Positions 41,866-54,656 of a stretch of DNA of 64,000 nucleotides are shown one piece after another (the first letter of the stretch is position 1; every line of letters begins with the position of its first letter). The notes under the pieces are model-generated. The model was not told the origin of the DNA, did no database searches, and worked only from the letters and a program-made list of their open reading frames with translations. Where the stretch lies: positions 3,405,874 to 3,469,873 of the forward strand of contig NW_024037070.1 of assembly GCF_015706575.1 (NCBI RefSeq). Direction: 5' to 3'. This stretch comes from Patiria miniata (taxonomy: Eukaryota > Echinodermata > Asteroidea > Valvatida > Asterinidae). The translations under genes were made by a program, and so were the position numbers.

Positions 41866-44800
41866 ATGACCATGGAGATTGGGGTGCTTTTCCGTTGGAT
41901 GGTGTGGGTCTTCCTTGCGGTAGTCTGTTTGCCTGCCTCAACGCAAGCCTACAATATCCTATTCATTTCAGGGCTGGGTGGGCCAGGAAGTCATTTCTAC
42001 ACGGGCTCCGTCATTGCTGAGACCCTGGTTAAGAGGGGACACAAAGTCACTTTCGTCATCAGTGATGCCTTCGGCTACCGTGCCAACAGCAGCCTGGCCG
42101 AACTCTTCGATTTCGAGGTGTACCCTTCAACGGTCAGCCGGAGCCAAATGCGCGAGGGCCTGGTCGCTTTCGGTGAAACGAGTCTGAGGGGCGAGCAGAG
42201 CTCGACCTGGGCCTGGCTCAAGCTGTGGATGTCCGGCGCGCTCAAAGCTGAAGGCACCGGTCGGATTCTGAACACCGCCAAATCATTCGGCATCAATGAG
42301 TTCTTTGCCGGTGAGTGTGACTCTGCCCTCTCTGATAATGCCATGATGGAGCGGCTCCGATCTGCAAAATTCGACATCGTCGTCGGCGACATCATGTACC
42401 CTTGTTTCATCCTGATCGCGCAGAAGTTAAACCTCCGCTACGTGAACGTCATGAACGGTATCATCATGCCGATGGCACACGGCCGGCTGGCGGGCATTCC
42501 CAGCAATCCGGCCTACATACCTGGAGCTCTGACGAAGTTCACGGATGATATGAATGTCTTGCAGCGCTGCCTGAACGTCTTCGCCTATAGCCTAAACGCC
42601 TTCCTGTACGACAACTTCTGTCTAGGGCCGTTCGATCGTCTCAAAACTAAGTACGGAATTCGACCGGAGATGAGCACGTACGAGTCACTGGGTCGGTCCG
42701 AGCTATGGATGATGAACACCGACTTCGCTGCAGACTATCCACGGTCGCTGACTCCCAATGTCGTACTCATTGGCGGGCTGACAACAGCACCAGCTAAACC
42801 ACTGGATAAGGTAAGCCTTTAGCCAATCTCTTGGACTTGCTAACCCTAACCCTGCTGAATCCATCAGGATCCAACTATCTCATAAACCCGTTGGAGCCTG
42901 TTGGATTGAGCAGTAAACCCCTTGTACAAGCGTACAGGTACATTTTCAGAGTCGGATATTTGTTGGGTACTGATAAATGACGCCAAGTTGGACTCTGTTG
43001 GATCTAGCAGACAACTAAAAATTAGGCACAGTTGGATTCTGTTGGATTGTGCCGTTGGACTCTGTTGGATTTAGCAGGGTAGTCCTGAGGAACCCTTAGC
43101 AGGAAACTAATCTTATAACCACCGACCATGTTTTAGCAGGATAAAAATACGCCTATTTTATAATGTTTATACAGGCCTTTAGGTGACAGGTTCGCTGTTA
43201 CTTTTGGGATAAAAGATTCGTGGGAAGTATTCCAAAGTAATTTGAATGGGTAATTACATTTAACATTCAATTTCGATAACAATCTCTTGCTAAGGACTTG
43301 GAGGAATTCATGGAGGGATCGGGCGAGCATGGTGTCGTCATCTTCACTCTGAGTTCCTACTTCAGCACCCTGGACGCCAGCCGGTCCGATGACCTGGCGG
43401 CAGCCCTGGCCCGGCTGCCTCAGAGGGTGGTGTGGAAATACGAGGGGGAACCTCCCGCTTCCCTGGGCAACAACTCCAAACTGGTCAACTGGTTACCGCT
43501 GAATGACTTACTCGGTAAGTCATGCAAGCTTGGAGTTCAAAAGTATGGGAATTAAAAATGGTGCGGGTACGGCGGACGTATGTGCCTATTGGAAAAAGTC
43601 GCCTGATAATTTAAATCACCATTTTACGCGGTTATTAATCGGGTGCGTTGTCGGCCGGCATTAGTGTGCATTGGATAGGTGGGGTCTGCTTAATGGTGAA
43701 GTAATCGACAACTTTTTCCGAGCCGCATAATTATGCCTATCCCGTACGCGCTTAGTCTGTATATCGCTTCTTTTTCCAGGGTCTGTATTCGAAAATGGTG
43801 TTGGTTACGATTACGTGCGCAGTTCGGAAAAGTTGTTTGTGCATATTATAGGCCTACATGCATAACCATTTGCAGTTTGTGCATTTTTCCCCTTTTTCGT
43901 TTGAATAAAAATATGTTAGGTACATGAAAACTAACCGGTTGATTTTTTTTTTACCTCACTGGAAATACACAATTTGAGAAAACAGGGCAAACTTGATACA
44001 CAATGTGTTTTTTTACTCGTAGATTCCGTTGCCAGAACTTCCATTATTCAACAGGTTTGTTATTTAAGACCTAGGGCCTATGTGACGTTGAGGCCCCTGT
44101 TGAAGGGAACTCCTCGCATATCGTTATGAAAAAAAATTGCACACCGGCACACGTGACTTTTTAAAACCACCTTCAAGGATTGTTTTCTCCCAAACGACAC
44201 CATTTCTGGCGGAATGCCTACAGAGTTTTTATTATCAGTCCTACCTTCACTTCCATCAAGGTTTTTCTCATTAAAATCAGTTCCGGGCATGTAGTTATCA
44301 ATGTTTCTATACATGTATTATTTTGCTGGCTATTTCGCAGGGCACACAATGCAGGCAATGTCAACTCGCGTTAGAACGTCGAGGTGTACATATGCGGGTT
44401 TGGTCAAATAACCAGACAAAAAAGCGATAATCACAGCAAGGTTTTTTCCCGACTGTTATACCGTACCCGCACAATTTCTGAGGGTCCCTAATATTATCGT
44501 GGGTAAGGGAGATTCATGCGGTCCTTTTAAGTATTTTTTTTGGGAGTGTGGACAGGTAAAATATTTGCACAAGGCCCATCATCTCACAGTGTTTTGAGAA
44601 AACATTGCCGACAGTGGCCTTGCACCAAATCACTTACTATTTCGTTCAGTGTTCTGCATGTTGTACCGTCTGGAGGCTTTCAAGGCCGCTCGAGAAAATG
44701 ACGCGTTTTGAAGGAAACTTGATATGCAAAACTCTTACTAGTATTTCACTAATATTATCTATTTCATGTGTTGAAACCACGGATTCTTAAAAAGCCTGAA

Positions 44801-46064
44801 GAAATCGTGTTAAGAAAGACCACGAAAAAAACTGAAAATAGGCCTATTGTCAAACCAACTTCAACGCGTTGATCTGGGTGGTATTCGAACTCAGCTCAGA
44901 GGCGCAAGGGAAGGAAAACTGTAATATTGTGCCTGATTGACTCTGCATATACAAGAAGAATTGGTTTTAAGGTTTGTTGGTATGATTTTCTAAGGTCATC
45001 CTAAGACGAGAGCTCTGATCAGTCACGGGGGTTTGAATGGCGTGTTTGAGGCCATCTACCACGGCGTTCCGATCGTCGGGGTGCCGCTGGTCGGTGACCA
45101 GTTCGACATTCTCGCTCGGATCGAGCCTCGAGGATTCGCCAAGAAAGTCGACATCGACACGATGACTGGTCAGATATTCCACGACGCCATTGTCGAAGTC
45201 TTACAGGATAAACGGTGAGGCAATCGTAGGCATTTTATTGAACGTGAGGGTGCAGTAGTTTGATTTACGAAGGGTGATTGTCAAAATGTTCTCTCCAAAG
45301 TTCGAAACTCTGTATAATTTGAAGGTATGACGCCATTCAGTTGCCAGTACATAGCCACAATTTCAGAAGTAAATTACGGACAGAATTTACTGAGATTTGA
45401 TAATACCGCGGGTAACAGTCAATATTGTTTCATTGCAATTAATACAGTCGTAGCCGCCGAGCGAGGGGGTGGGGGGGGGGGGCAGGGGGGGGGGGGCTGA
45501 AAGACTTAAGTGTTAATACGACATCGGTCGGGGGGCGCTGGGGGGGGGGGGCTGGAACATTTCATGGGGGGCGTCATGTACGTCACGGCGTCAGGTAGAT
45601 CAATGATAATTTTTTTAGAAACTCAAAATCTCAGTGGGGGGCAACTGGGGGGGGGGGGGCAACAAGGTTTCATGGGGGGGACAGCCCCCCCCCCCCCCCC
45701 CCCCGCCCCTGTAAACTCGAGTGGGCCAACTCGGTGACAATTATTCTGGATTTCGTCCATTTTTGATATAAACAGGTACAAAGAGAGCGCCACCAAGTGG
45801 TCCCGAATCTTCCGAGACCAGCCGAACACTCCCAGGGACCGAGCAGCCAACTGGGTGGAGCACGTCACCAAATATAGCGGTGGTTATCTTCGCCCCAAGT
45901 CGCTGGATTTGAACTTTTTCCAGCTGCACTCTCTCGACGTCTTGCTCTTTCTTGGGGTCGTCGGCTTCTTGTTTGCCTACGCGTTTTATTTCGTCACGAG
46001 GATGATATGTCGTTTGATATGTTGTCGTGGCAACGCAAAGAGCGGGAAAGAGAAAAGCGAATAG
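41866..46064 (+). CDS. UDP-glucuronosyltransferase (UGT), four exons, intact
   Basis: Transfers a sugar from a UDP-sugar to small lipophilic molecules on the lumenal side of the endoplasmic reticulum. Exons are 41866-42810, 43295-43514, 44995-45214 and 45776-46064. Borders are GT-AG with agreeing phases, giving about 557 aa. Exons 2 and 3 are each 220 bp; a 220-bp exon is typical of animal UGTs. A signal peptide ends near LPASTQA. Then comes LFISGLGGPGSHFYTG with the catalytic-type His. The donor-binding signature runs from NWLPLNDLLG across the exon 2/3 border to SHGGLNGVFEAIYHGVPIVG and VPLVGDQFDILARIE. The C terminus has a membrane anchor (LLFLGVVGFLFAYAFYFV) and a basic cytosolic tail. 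ATG at 41866 or, in better context, 41872. A UGT subfamily cannot be assigned. Confidence 0.92.
45463..45705. repeat. G-rich tracts in the last UGT intron
   Basis: At least five G runs of 8-13 bases and a C run of about 19, within 240 bp, just before exon 4. They have strong potential for quadruplexes and for assembly error. Confidence 0.85.
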
Positions 46065-46252
46065 AAAGCGATTTTTAGAAAAAAAACCAAAAAACGAAAC
46101 CGAGTCACTGACAAACATGGGCCAGTGGGACGAGCTGGCTGTGTGATCAAGGAGGAGAATCTGTGATTGAATCATAGAGCAAGGACTTGAATACATACAC
46201 CAACTACAGTGGGATGGAGCGACCCGCAATTCTCCAATATTCCAACCACTTA

Positions 46253-46629
46253 GGCCCAAAAAAAAGTCTCCGGTTTCTGGTATGGAGCTTGCCCAAAAAG
46301 TGGTGCGGCGACGCGGCTTTTTTTTTTTTGTTTACCTGTTTTTTTTTTTTTGGCTTCAAATGTCGGCTGATGACTGCAAATGGTGCCCGACTAAACTTAG
46401 TGCAAATATATGGGAGTCCAGAGAGGCCACATAAAGCTTATTCTCGATCATAACCCCATCTAAAAACACGTTAAAATTGTGCAGCAGCAGGATTCCAGTC
46501 AAACCAGTGAGTTTGGCGGTTTTGAGACATCATCTTGTATTGAAAAAAAAAACTTTTTCATTTTGCCGACGCGCATGGCTACGGCGACGCGCGCGCATAC
46601 CAGAAACTGGAGACTTTTTTTTTTTGGCC
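46253..46629. mobile_element. ~377-bp MITE, GGCC-A(n) family, TTA duplication
   Basis: Begins GGCC then an A run and ends with a T run then GGCC, flanked by TTA (46250-46252 and 46630-46632). The inner arms GTCTCCGGTTTCTGGTATG and CATACCAGAAACTGGAGAC pair. It lies 190 bp after the UGT stop, so it may form part of the UGT 3' untranslated region; the nearest AATAAA after it is at 46941. Confidence 0.68.
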
Positions 46630-47336
46630 TTATAAATGTATATTTGGATTTATATCACCGTGTGTCGTCTTCAGTACAGAGGCTTATACTCGAAAACCTT
46701 CGCATGCAACTAAGGCCTAACGCCGCCTGTTAATTAAGGGTTACTTTGTGGTATTGCAAATATTTTGGTGCATAAGAGGTCTCTTTGTTTTTCCAGTCTG
46801 TAGTTGATAGTTAGGGTGCTAGTCTTATCTTAAGAATTTTCTTAATGAAATATCTGTCTTGTGTCATTGTATCATTCAAGTTCACGGTTCAATTATTGTA
46901 TTTAATATTTCATAAAATCTGGAGATATATATAATTTAAAAATAAAACTTTTAAAATTGGGTGGAATACACTCATCATTAATGTCCATTCATTACCAATC
47001 TATGATGTACTTGCTCTTTAAAATACAAAGGATTTTATCCCAATCAGTCTCTGACATCAGAACCCAGACATCAATAAGTACATGCACAGGGTAAGTAAAA
47101 AAAAAAAATCAAATCAAAGGGCGAGTAAAAAATAACGAAACACAAATGTCGGGACCATTGTTTTAGTGAAGTTCTGCATGTAGCACTTTCAAATCTAGGG
47201 TATGAAAGCCCAATTCATAAGCTTTCTTTTAGTACAAGAATCATTCAAATCACTCATGTACTTTTCAAGTTACGGAATTTTAAACGCAAACACCATTTTA
47301 AAGTTCTGTCGACGGATCACAAAAAAGGTGTGTTCT
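46630..47336. other. Downstream of UGT, no gene seen
   Basis: AT-rich. An AATAAA at 46941 could serve the UGT transcript. Confidence 0.4.
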
Positions 47337-48030
47337 TTCAGCAAAACGAAAACATTTCACACACATTTGAGCAAGGCAATTTGGAGTAAGGAAGACAAGT
47401 TACCAATTTTAAAATCTGAAAACTGCCCAAAATCTCAAATCTGTCACTGTCTTCCCAAAAGAATACACAGAAAACCTCAGTTATTCATGATTTTAGAGCT
47501 TGAACCATTGTTTAAATATCTGCAATTTATGACCACAATAATTTAGATCCATCGATCACGTAGACACAAAAACAATTTAACACACAATTATTTGGTTTTA
47601 CTGTTTTTGCTTTGAAACCTTATCACATTTAAAACCACGCCTCAAAACGATCTTCAATCTGACCACTTTCAGCAAAACGAAAACATTTCACACACATTTG
47701 AGCAAGGCAATTTGGAGTAAGGAAGACAAGTTACCAATTTTAAAATCTGAAAACTGCCCAAAATCTCAAATCTGTCACTGTCTTCCCTAAAGAATACACA
47801 GAAAACCTCAGTTATTCATGATTTTAGAGCTTGAACCATTGTTTAAATATCTGCAATTTATGACCACAATAATTTAGATCCATCGATCACGTAGACACAA
47901 AAACAATTTAACACATAAACAATTATTTGGTTTTACTGTTTTTGCTTTGAAACCTCATTAAGCATCTCCCGAAATGGGCTCTAAAGTTATCACATTTAAA
48001 ACCACGCCTCAAAACGATCTTCAATCTGAC
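47337..48030. repeat. 331-bp tandem duplication
   Basis: 47337-47667 is repeated from 47668 with very few changes. The second copy has an extra ~30 bases (TTAAGCATCTCCCGAAATGG region) and a short ACATAA difference. No coding content is seen. It lies about 225 bp downstream of the 3' end of the aldolase-like gene at 48254. Confidence 0.9.
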
Positions 48031-48253
48031 CACTTCCCAAAACATAATCAAAACTGGCATGGGATTACCTGATTTCGCCATGGGAGTTTTTAATTTCGTA
48101 ATATTGGGCCAAAATCTGGATGCTTCCATTTGATTTAGGAAATTACTGGCCTCGAAATAATTACGAAGCTAGGGATGAAGCCCCAGCTGAAGCTGAAAGC
48201 CAAGGTTTCAAAACCGCCTTCATGTATCCCTACACACCAGAGATCCGTGCAGC

Positions 48254-49702
48254 CTAAGACCGGAAATCGGGTCCTTTGCCTTGCAGCAATTCCTTGAGCC
48301 CTTTGAAGTGGTTAATTCTGAAGATGTCCCCATTCTTGGTGTAGTAATCGGAGACGTCTTGGGAGACTTTGTCACTGGCTTCGGCCAGTTCCCTGCCCGT
48401 TGCCTCAGCTATCATCTGGAGAAGGAAGCGGTCAAAAAATGTAAAACATCACTCGTCTGAATTGATGCAAATTGCATTTTGCTCTACTGCTCCCTGCCAA
48501 TTGCACTTTTAAACAGATAAAGAATATGATGGTTGAACATACACAGTCATGTGGTTGCTAAGGCAAAGCGTCTGCCGTTGTTAAGCAAAGCTAATCCGAT
48601 TACCTACTTGGACGCTAAGCAGAGCAGTGAAATTCATGCACCACAAAAAACATGGCCTTTTGAACGTTGTGTTTCTCAGAAAATATGCACAGTATGATTG
48701 AATAGTTAAATTATAAAGGAAGAAGAAATTCTTAGCTTCATGTCAGTGAAAAAAGTGCCGTCATCGATGCCGAAACGTCAATACTGGTTACTGATATAGC
48801 TGACCTTCATGTTTGGAAGAAATCGTTCGAAAACTTCCCCAAATCTCTGTATTTATGTCAATTTCTAGGAGTTTCTCAAATTTTTGATTTCACGAGTAGT
48901 TGAACACTTATATCATCTAAGTATACTCCGAAGTTCAGCTTAATCTGTTGTTGTAAACGCTAGTGTTACAATTTGAAACATCTCCATGGAAAATTTTGAC
49001 GATTATTTCTGCTGACCCAAGTCACGTGCATATTAGGCGCTACGGTTGACCGATTTCGGCCAAGCCACACAATATCGTATTGTAGATTAGCATATTCATA
49101 AGCGTCACTCGGCGTGTTTTGGCGTGGGTCTCTGTATCGACCAATGGAAGCCGGCAAAAAGGGGGTGATATTTATCAATTAATAACACGTGAAAGAGGCT
49201 TTTCTCAAAAATTTTACTGCACACCATAATAGATGGGAACCTTATTAATTTTCGTGAGGCTTGAAAAGATTGACAGCTATTGCAAACGTCAGTGTTACAA
49301 CTTTCAATGACACACGTAGCCAGGCTGATTTTTCCAATTTCAACGAAAAGTAACGAACGCACCACAACGATTTTTAGCACATACTTGGATCATCATAAGG
49401 GAAATAAACCCCGAAAGTTGCATGAAGATACGGTCTTCCAAATGGTAGAAATTAATTTTCAAAGATTTTGTCCGCCAACGTGAACATGTGTGTGCACATG
49501 TAGTTTCATTCAAAATGAAGTATTACGTAACCTTTAGAAATCGCCCTTCGCAACCACATGACTGTACACGCAGGTGTTGTCCTATCATTTTGAATAGGGG
49601 GGATCAAACTCAAAATTGCAAACAGAAATAATGGGTAGAACTTTGCCAGACAATCTTTCGGGGGTGGGAGAATGATGCTTGTTCTGACAAAAGCGACAAT
49701 GG

Positions 49703-49735
<33 letters not shown>

Positions 49736-52700
49736 ACACCCCTACACTCCCCTCTTCCAACGACCATCTGTTCGAACATCAAAAAATGACAGCTTATTTA
49801 ACGTTAAATATCAGAAACAAGCTTCAATCCCTTTGCTCCTGTAGCATACTTTGAGTAAGAAGCCACAAACTTTAAATAGGAAGATTTCTATAGCGTTCAC
49901 GGGCTGATTTTCTCGTAGATGTGTTAAGGGACTAAACTGCATGGCTAAGTACATAATTGTTTGAAGCTATTGAGGTAGAACTGCGCTCGTGAACATCATG
50001 CGCATGTTCTAAAAATTACGGCATACACGCACATTTGCATCCTATTCCTAATTGCTTGGAGGACAATAAGTACAGGCATAAGTACAATCGTGGCTTATGG
50101 TGCAACTTCGGTAATAGCGTATGATTGACGACACTGGATTCTTCGTTAGTGCTCTTTGAGAGTGTAATAAAGCCGAGACGCAATGACAATCACACTGTGC
50201 CTGCTCTCATGGGAGCTTGAGCTTGCTGGCTCTCATCCCCATCTATAGCTCCCACAAGAAAGCGCTCATATAAACAAAGCATGATGTTATTTATCCTTCT
50301 CACCTGGAACATGGCAGCCCTCTCAAAATAGTAGAGGTTATCGAAGACGACAGCTGCTGATTTGCCAGCCGCGACGAGGCCATGGTTGCCCATGACCATG
50401 ACTTCCTTGCCGGCCATGTTCTGTGCCAATCTCTCGCTCTCATCTCCCATGTCTCCTGTGCCAGCATAGTCCTCGTCATATCCAATCTTGCCATAAAACC
50501 TCATGGAGCTTTGGTGAACCATTTTGAGCCGTGGGTTTTTCAGGCAACCTACGTTTCAACAATGGTAGGTAATGTTTATCCACAGTTCTAAGTTCGTCAC
50601 AAGTTAGACCACAAGTCCATCACAAGTTGGATCTCAAGTCAATCACAAGTCATATCACAAATCAATCACAAGCTAGGACAGAAGAATGATCAATCACAAA
50701 AGAATACTTTTGTCATCTGAATAGCTTGTGTATTGCCTTGAAACCGAAAGACTTGTGACTGACTACAACTCGGTCATAACTTATTAAAAATAATCAAAAT
50801 GGACCCCCGACTCCAAACAAACCACGAGGGTTATTTAACAGGTAAATACTTTCATAGATAAAAAAAAAATGACAGGAGGATTTGAATCTGTGACCAACTG
50901 AAATATGACACCCTTGCTCTTACACGGGCCTGTTTTTTGTGTGAAAAGCATCCTCTCTGAGTATTTCCCACTCACACTGTATCACGATTATGGTGTGTGA
51001 CCTTGCTACACAACATTAAGATAAATGACTACCTCTACTGCATACTCAAACTTTGAGCTGGATAGCTGTAGTAAGTGAAAATTGAATGTTTCCATTGTCT
51101 AATTTTGACGAGGGCGAAGCCATGGATGCTGTACATGTATATGTTGACTTCAACACACCCGACCATTTTTAACAAATCCTGGACGCAACTCAGCCATCCC
51201 CTTTCAAAAACCTAAGTATCGACCTCTCTAATCCCGGTACATACCGTTATTTCGTTTTACCGTTTTGGATTTCCTCAAAAACAAAAACAGTAAACAAACC
51301 ATTGACTGTTTTTCGTTTTACAATTTTGTAAAACGGTCAAATGGTATTAAGTGACACAAAAAAATTACCTTTTTGTTGTTTTTCAAATTGTTAAAAGCAA
51401 TAAACGGCTAGTTGCTTTAATTTTAGAGTGTTGTTTTACAAAAACATAACAATGACAAAACGGTCAATAGTCTTGTCGACCAATTTTTTTGATCCAGGTT
51501 CGGCAATTAAGCAATGCACCTTGGAATGTTAATGTGTCCTGGCCTTGGGATCGAGTCAATGCCTGGGACCCAAATTGCCCTCCTTACATTTATGTCGTTC
51601 TCACGACAGAATTTGCAAATAGTGGCTATTGAAGAGCCGCGCCGAACTCCAATTTCCTTAAAAATATATGCAACTTCTTTATACGTCTTACCATTCTGTA
51701 TCCATTGTGAAATTTCCTCCTTGAAATTTTCCAGCGCCATTTTTGCTTGCAACTCTTTAGCCCCGCCACCAACTGAATCGCAGTAGATGGGGGTCAGGGT
51801 CACGCCAGGAATCACACCACGCTATAATTGTGACGAGGTAACACTTCTTCAGGCGCGGCATGGTTCCCCTCCACCCCCGTTTCCCAACGCCACAAAATGC
51901 ACTACGGACTGTTAGGCCCTAACTATGAAAAAAAAAAATAGTCTGTATTCAATACTGACAGTGCAGTAGAGGTACGTGCTATGCATGAGCTACTCTCAAC
52001 TTATCACCCAGAAGGGACTCTTAACAGCTTGTTTTCCAAAGAAGAACAACTAGGTCACAGATGTGGTGATCACCACAGATGTAAACTGTTCCTCGATACC
52101 CAAACATTGACTTACTTAGTGCTGTCGCGTACGGTGGATGAGCATGCATGACACAGTCTATAGTCTTCTCCATGGCACGGTGGATAGCGGTGTGTATCCA
52201 GACCGCACTGTCTTCCGCTATTCCCTCCCCTTCAACCACCTTCTTGCTGTGAATGTCCACTCCTACCAGGCAACTCGCCGTCACCTGCAGGCAACAAAAG
52301 GACTTCACTTTTACTGGATGTGAGACAGGTGAATGTAAAGCCTGAGCATTCCCCTCAATACCAGGAAATGTCTTAGAAGGAACACACTATAGCAAGCTCG
52401 AGAGGACCAGAGGTGAAGAAACAATTTATATGGGATCTGGTCAGGACCTAGATGGTTGTGGATTGGGTTGTCAAAAAGCCATATTTTTTGGAGCTACTAA
52501 TAAATAAATGGAAAAGGAAGACACGATGAGTCCCCTGGTCCTGAAAGGATGGGGCTTCTATTTTCCATTGAGGTTTATGGCTTTCTTAGATGTTCCTGCA
52601 TACCTTCCAAGAGGTAGGGATTGTCACTTTACAATTGTTAAGTCCATACCCCACGTACAAATGAATAAGAATGATTTTTTATTTGCACCTAGAAGAGGAC

Positions 52701-53183
52701 CAAAAATACCACCCTGGGATCTTACGAAATACTGACATAAAGAGAGGCGCTTTTGAGAGTACATTTGATAGGTGCATAACTGGGTAGTTTGTAAGTTGTG
52801 GTCGAGTAAATCCGAGTCAAATCAAAGTCAATCATAGACCAAATCACAAGGTCGCAAGTAAGAAGTCATTGAAAAGCTTACAACTTGACTTGAGACTCAA
52901 TGACTTGTGAGTGACTTGTGGAATTTCAGTGTATATGGTGACGTACTTGACTTCAACTCTGGTTTTTTAGTTATTTCATAATTTCAAAGGTTCATAACCA
53001 CCTGACTCCAGTGTTTGCCATAGGGGATGAGCAGCATGACCTCTCCCTTGCCATTGCGAGCTGGCCCCCTCAACGTCAGATGGTTGCATACCCCTTCTCC
53101 CATCCCATAGTAGTCCAGACCGCGGTAGCAAGCGGCAAGATCCTCCCTAGCCTGCTGGTTGGCTAGCTGGTGGTCGCCTCCTA
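48254..53183 (-). CDS. Class II aldolase/adducin-head family protein, copy A (5' end missing)
   Basis: Four exons on the minus strand: 53002-53183, 52116-52284, 50304-50548 and 48254-48415 (stop TAG). All have GT-AG borders and continuous phase, giving about 252 aa. Recognisable parts are ANQQAREDLAACYRGLDYYG, then GEGVCNHLTLRGPARNGKGE and MLLIPYGKHWSQ. The metal-type HxH is DCVMHAHPPYATALS and a third His is in VMVMGNHGLVAAGKSA. The position of the catalytic acid of true aldolases appears to be Ala/Val (DSAVWIHTAIH), as in adducin-like members, so aldolase activity is doubtful. At least one upstream coding exon is missing; the first visible exon starts with two bases of a split codon. A paralogue with the same exon phases lies at 58920-61040. 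Confidence 0.88.
48416..50303. other. Last intron of aldolase-like copy A
   Basis: Noncoding. It includes a 31-base G run at 49704-49734 that produces spurious Gly- and Pro-rich frames. Confidence 0.6.
49704..49734. repeat. Poly-G tract
   Basis: 31 consecutive G bases inside an intron of copy A. The true length is uncertain, as such runs are error-prone in assemblies. Confidence 0.9.
50581..50705. repeat. CACAAGT minisatellite
   Basis: Irregular tandem words ATCACAAGT, about eight copies, in an intron of copy A. Similar words recur at 52800-52925 in the next intron. Confidence 0.65.
51233..51959. mobile_element. Truncated second copy of the 948-bp DNA transposon
   Basis: Starts CCCGGTACATACCGTTATTT and matches 8754 to about 9470 throughout, but the right arm is missing after CAATACTGAC. 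It lies inside an intron of aldolase-like copy A. Confidence 0.75.
51507..51815 (-). CDS. Helix-turn-helix fragment of a transposase-like protein
   Basis: A 102-codon open frame inside the truncated transposon. It includes ENFKEEISQWIQNGKTYKEV and SSIATICKFCRENDI, which reads as a DNA-binding helix-turn-helix such as found at the N terminus of many DNA transposases. The homologous frame in the copy at 8754-9701 carries stops. No catalytic domain is present, so it is a remnant of a larger transposase; family not identified. Confidence 0.45.
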   Translation of the reverse strand: MIPGVTLTPIYCDSVGGGAKELQAKMALENFKEEISQWIQNGKTYKEVAYIFKEIGVRRGSSIATICKFCRENDINVRRAIWVPGIDSIPRPGHINIPRCIA

Positions 53184-54264
53184 CTGTACACAGTGAGCGA
53201 CTTGGAGAAAAAAAAACAGAAAAAAATTCTGTCTATCACAATGCACAAGTTTTTAAGGGGGGGGGGGGGGTGGTGGGTTGTTGTTTTAGGATCAGATCTA
53301 GCAGGTTCATTCTTAAAGGCAAATTTTGTCTCCCAGAATGAACCTGGTTTAAGATAGGGGTTGGTAAGGTTTGGGGTGGGTAACGTCCGGGGTGGGAAAG
53401 TGGATACATGTAGGCCTCAAGGAGATGGGTGGGGGTGCCTACAAGGAACCGGTTCCAGACTCAAGAGATTATGAAATTGGGTACCTGGGGCTGTAACAAA
53501 TAATCCAGTATTGCCCTTTTCCCAAACAAAACTTCTAATCTAAAAATAAAAGGCAAATTGGGAAAAAAATCCATACTGGATCACCACTTTACCTGCCGCC
53601 AAACACATCAATTTTGATTTCACCCAAGAGGAATCCAGGAAGCTGTGTAAATGCGAAAAAAAATTAGGCAAAATGTGTTTTTAGAGCACATTTTGGATGC
53701 CCACGTCGTGCAGAACTAAGTTGAAGCAGCCGGTCAAAACTGATTGAAGTGTCTGGAAGACAGCGGTACATCATGATCATACGCATGACATTGACAACCA
53801 TGACAACGCATGAGCCAGCCAATGATAGTGCAATACGTCATTATGAATATTTATATTCTCATGAATATTTAGTTATTTCAATGGATGCTTCAAATACGTC
53901 CAAAGATTGATTATTGCAACAGCGATCGTGCGCGGCCTAGCGGCTAAGAGTCTCATGTATCAAGCAAGAGTCCGAGGTTCGAATCTCGATGAAGTAAGTG
54001 ACTGATTAATAAATAGGAATAAAGAAAAGGAGAGGGTGAGAGTAGAGGAGGGAATAACCATAAAGGATGCAACTTTTGGCGCTTGAAAATTAATTGAAAA
54101 AAAGTGGTGATCCAGTACGAAATTTTTTCCGGCAAATTTTATAACGCATTATTTTAGGCCTACCCGAACCGGCTATATGGGGGTCTTACACTTAGAGGCA
54201 CTATTATAACATTACTAGTTCGAACATTGCATTTGCACATGAATTAATGGCTCCATATACTTAA
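53184..54264. other. Upstream intron region of copy A
   Basis: No exon recognised apart from the tRNA-like sequence listed separately. A G run lies at 53259-53270. Confidence 0.35.
53924..53992 (+). repeat. tRNA-like SINE head
   Basis: An A-box-like GGCCTAGCGGCTAAGAGTC and a B-box GAGGTTCGAATCTC lie at tRNA-like spacing, followed by an A-rich tail region. The acceptor stem does not close, so this is a SINE or tRNA pseudogene. Confidence 0.45.
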
Positions 54265-54325
54265 GGCGAAGTAAAAAAAAAAACATGTTTAGCGTCCCCG
54301 CCCGCTTCCTTTTTAGAGGCCGCCT

Positions 54326-54361
<36 letters not shown>

Positions 54362-54645
54362 CAAAAATTGATAAATTTTAACGATCTCTGACGAAAGAAA
54401 TCGTATTTTTAGACATTTATACCGTGTATAAAGCTGTGGAAATAGCCAATTAGCACGTGCGTCTGCACGAGAGTCTATCATACATTCACCCCGTGTGAAA
54501 TATTAACTGGTTCTCTACGTCTCAGAACTCAGGACTAGCGTGTCGGGCGGCCATTTTGAAAAGAAAAAAAAAAAAAAAAAGGGCCTCCTCCTTCCTTTTT
54601 GTCAAAGAGGCAGGACGCTAAACATGTTTTTTTTTTTATTTTGCC
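54265..54645. mobile_element. ~381-bp MITE, GGC-A(n) family, TAA duplication
   Basis: Starts GGCGAAGT plus an A run and ends with a T run plus TTTTGCC, flanked by TAA (54262-54264 and 54646-54648). The inner arms ACATGTTTAGCGTCC and GGACGCTAAACATGT pair. Long T and A runs sit inside. Length and duplication type match the elements at 6493 and 46253. Confidence 0.6.
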
Positions 54646-54656
54646 TAATGTGCAGC

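Noticed and set aside
41978..42410. Other-frame and antisense open frames in UGT exon 1
   Set aside because: They are shadows of the GC-rich UGT coding exon; the same shadows occur in the pseudogene copy.
49506..49854. Pro- and Gly-rich frames near 49700
   Set aside because: They are produced by the 31-base G run inside an intron.
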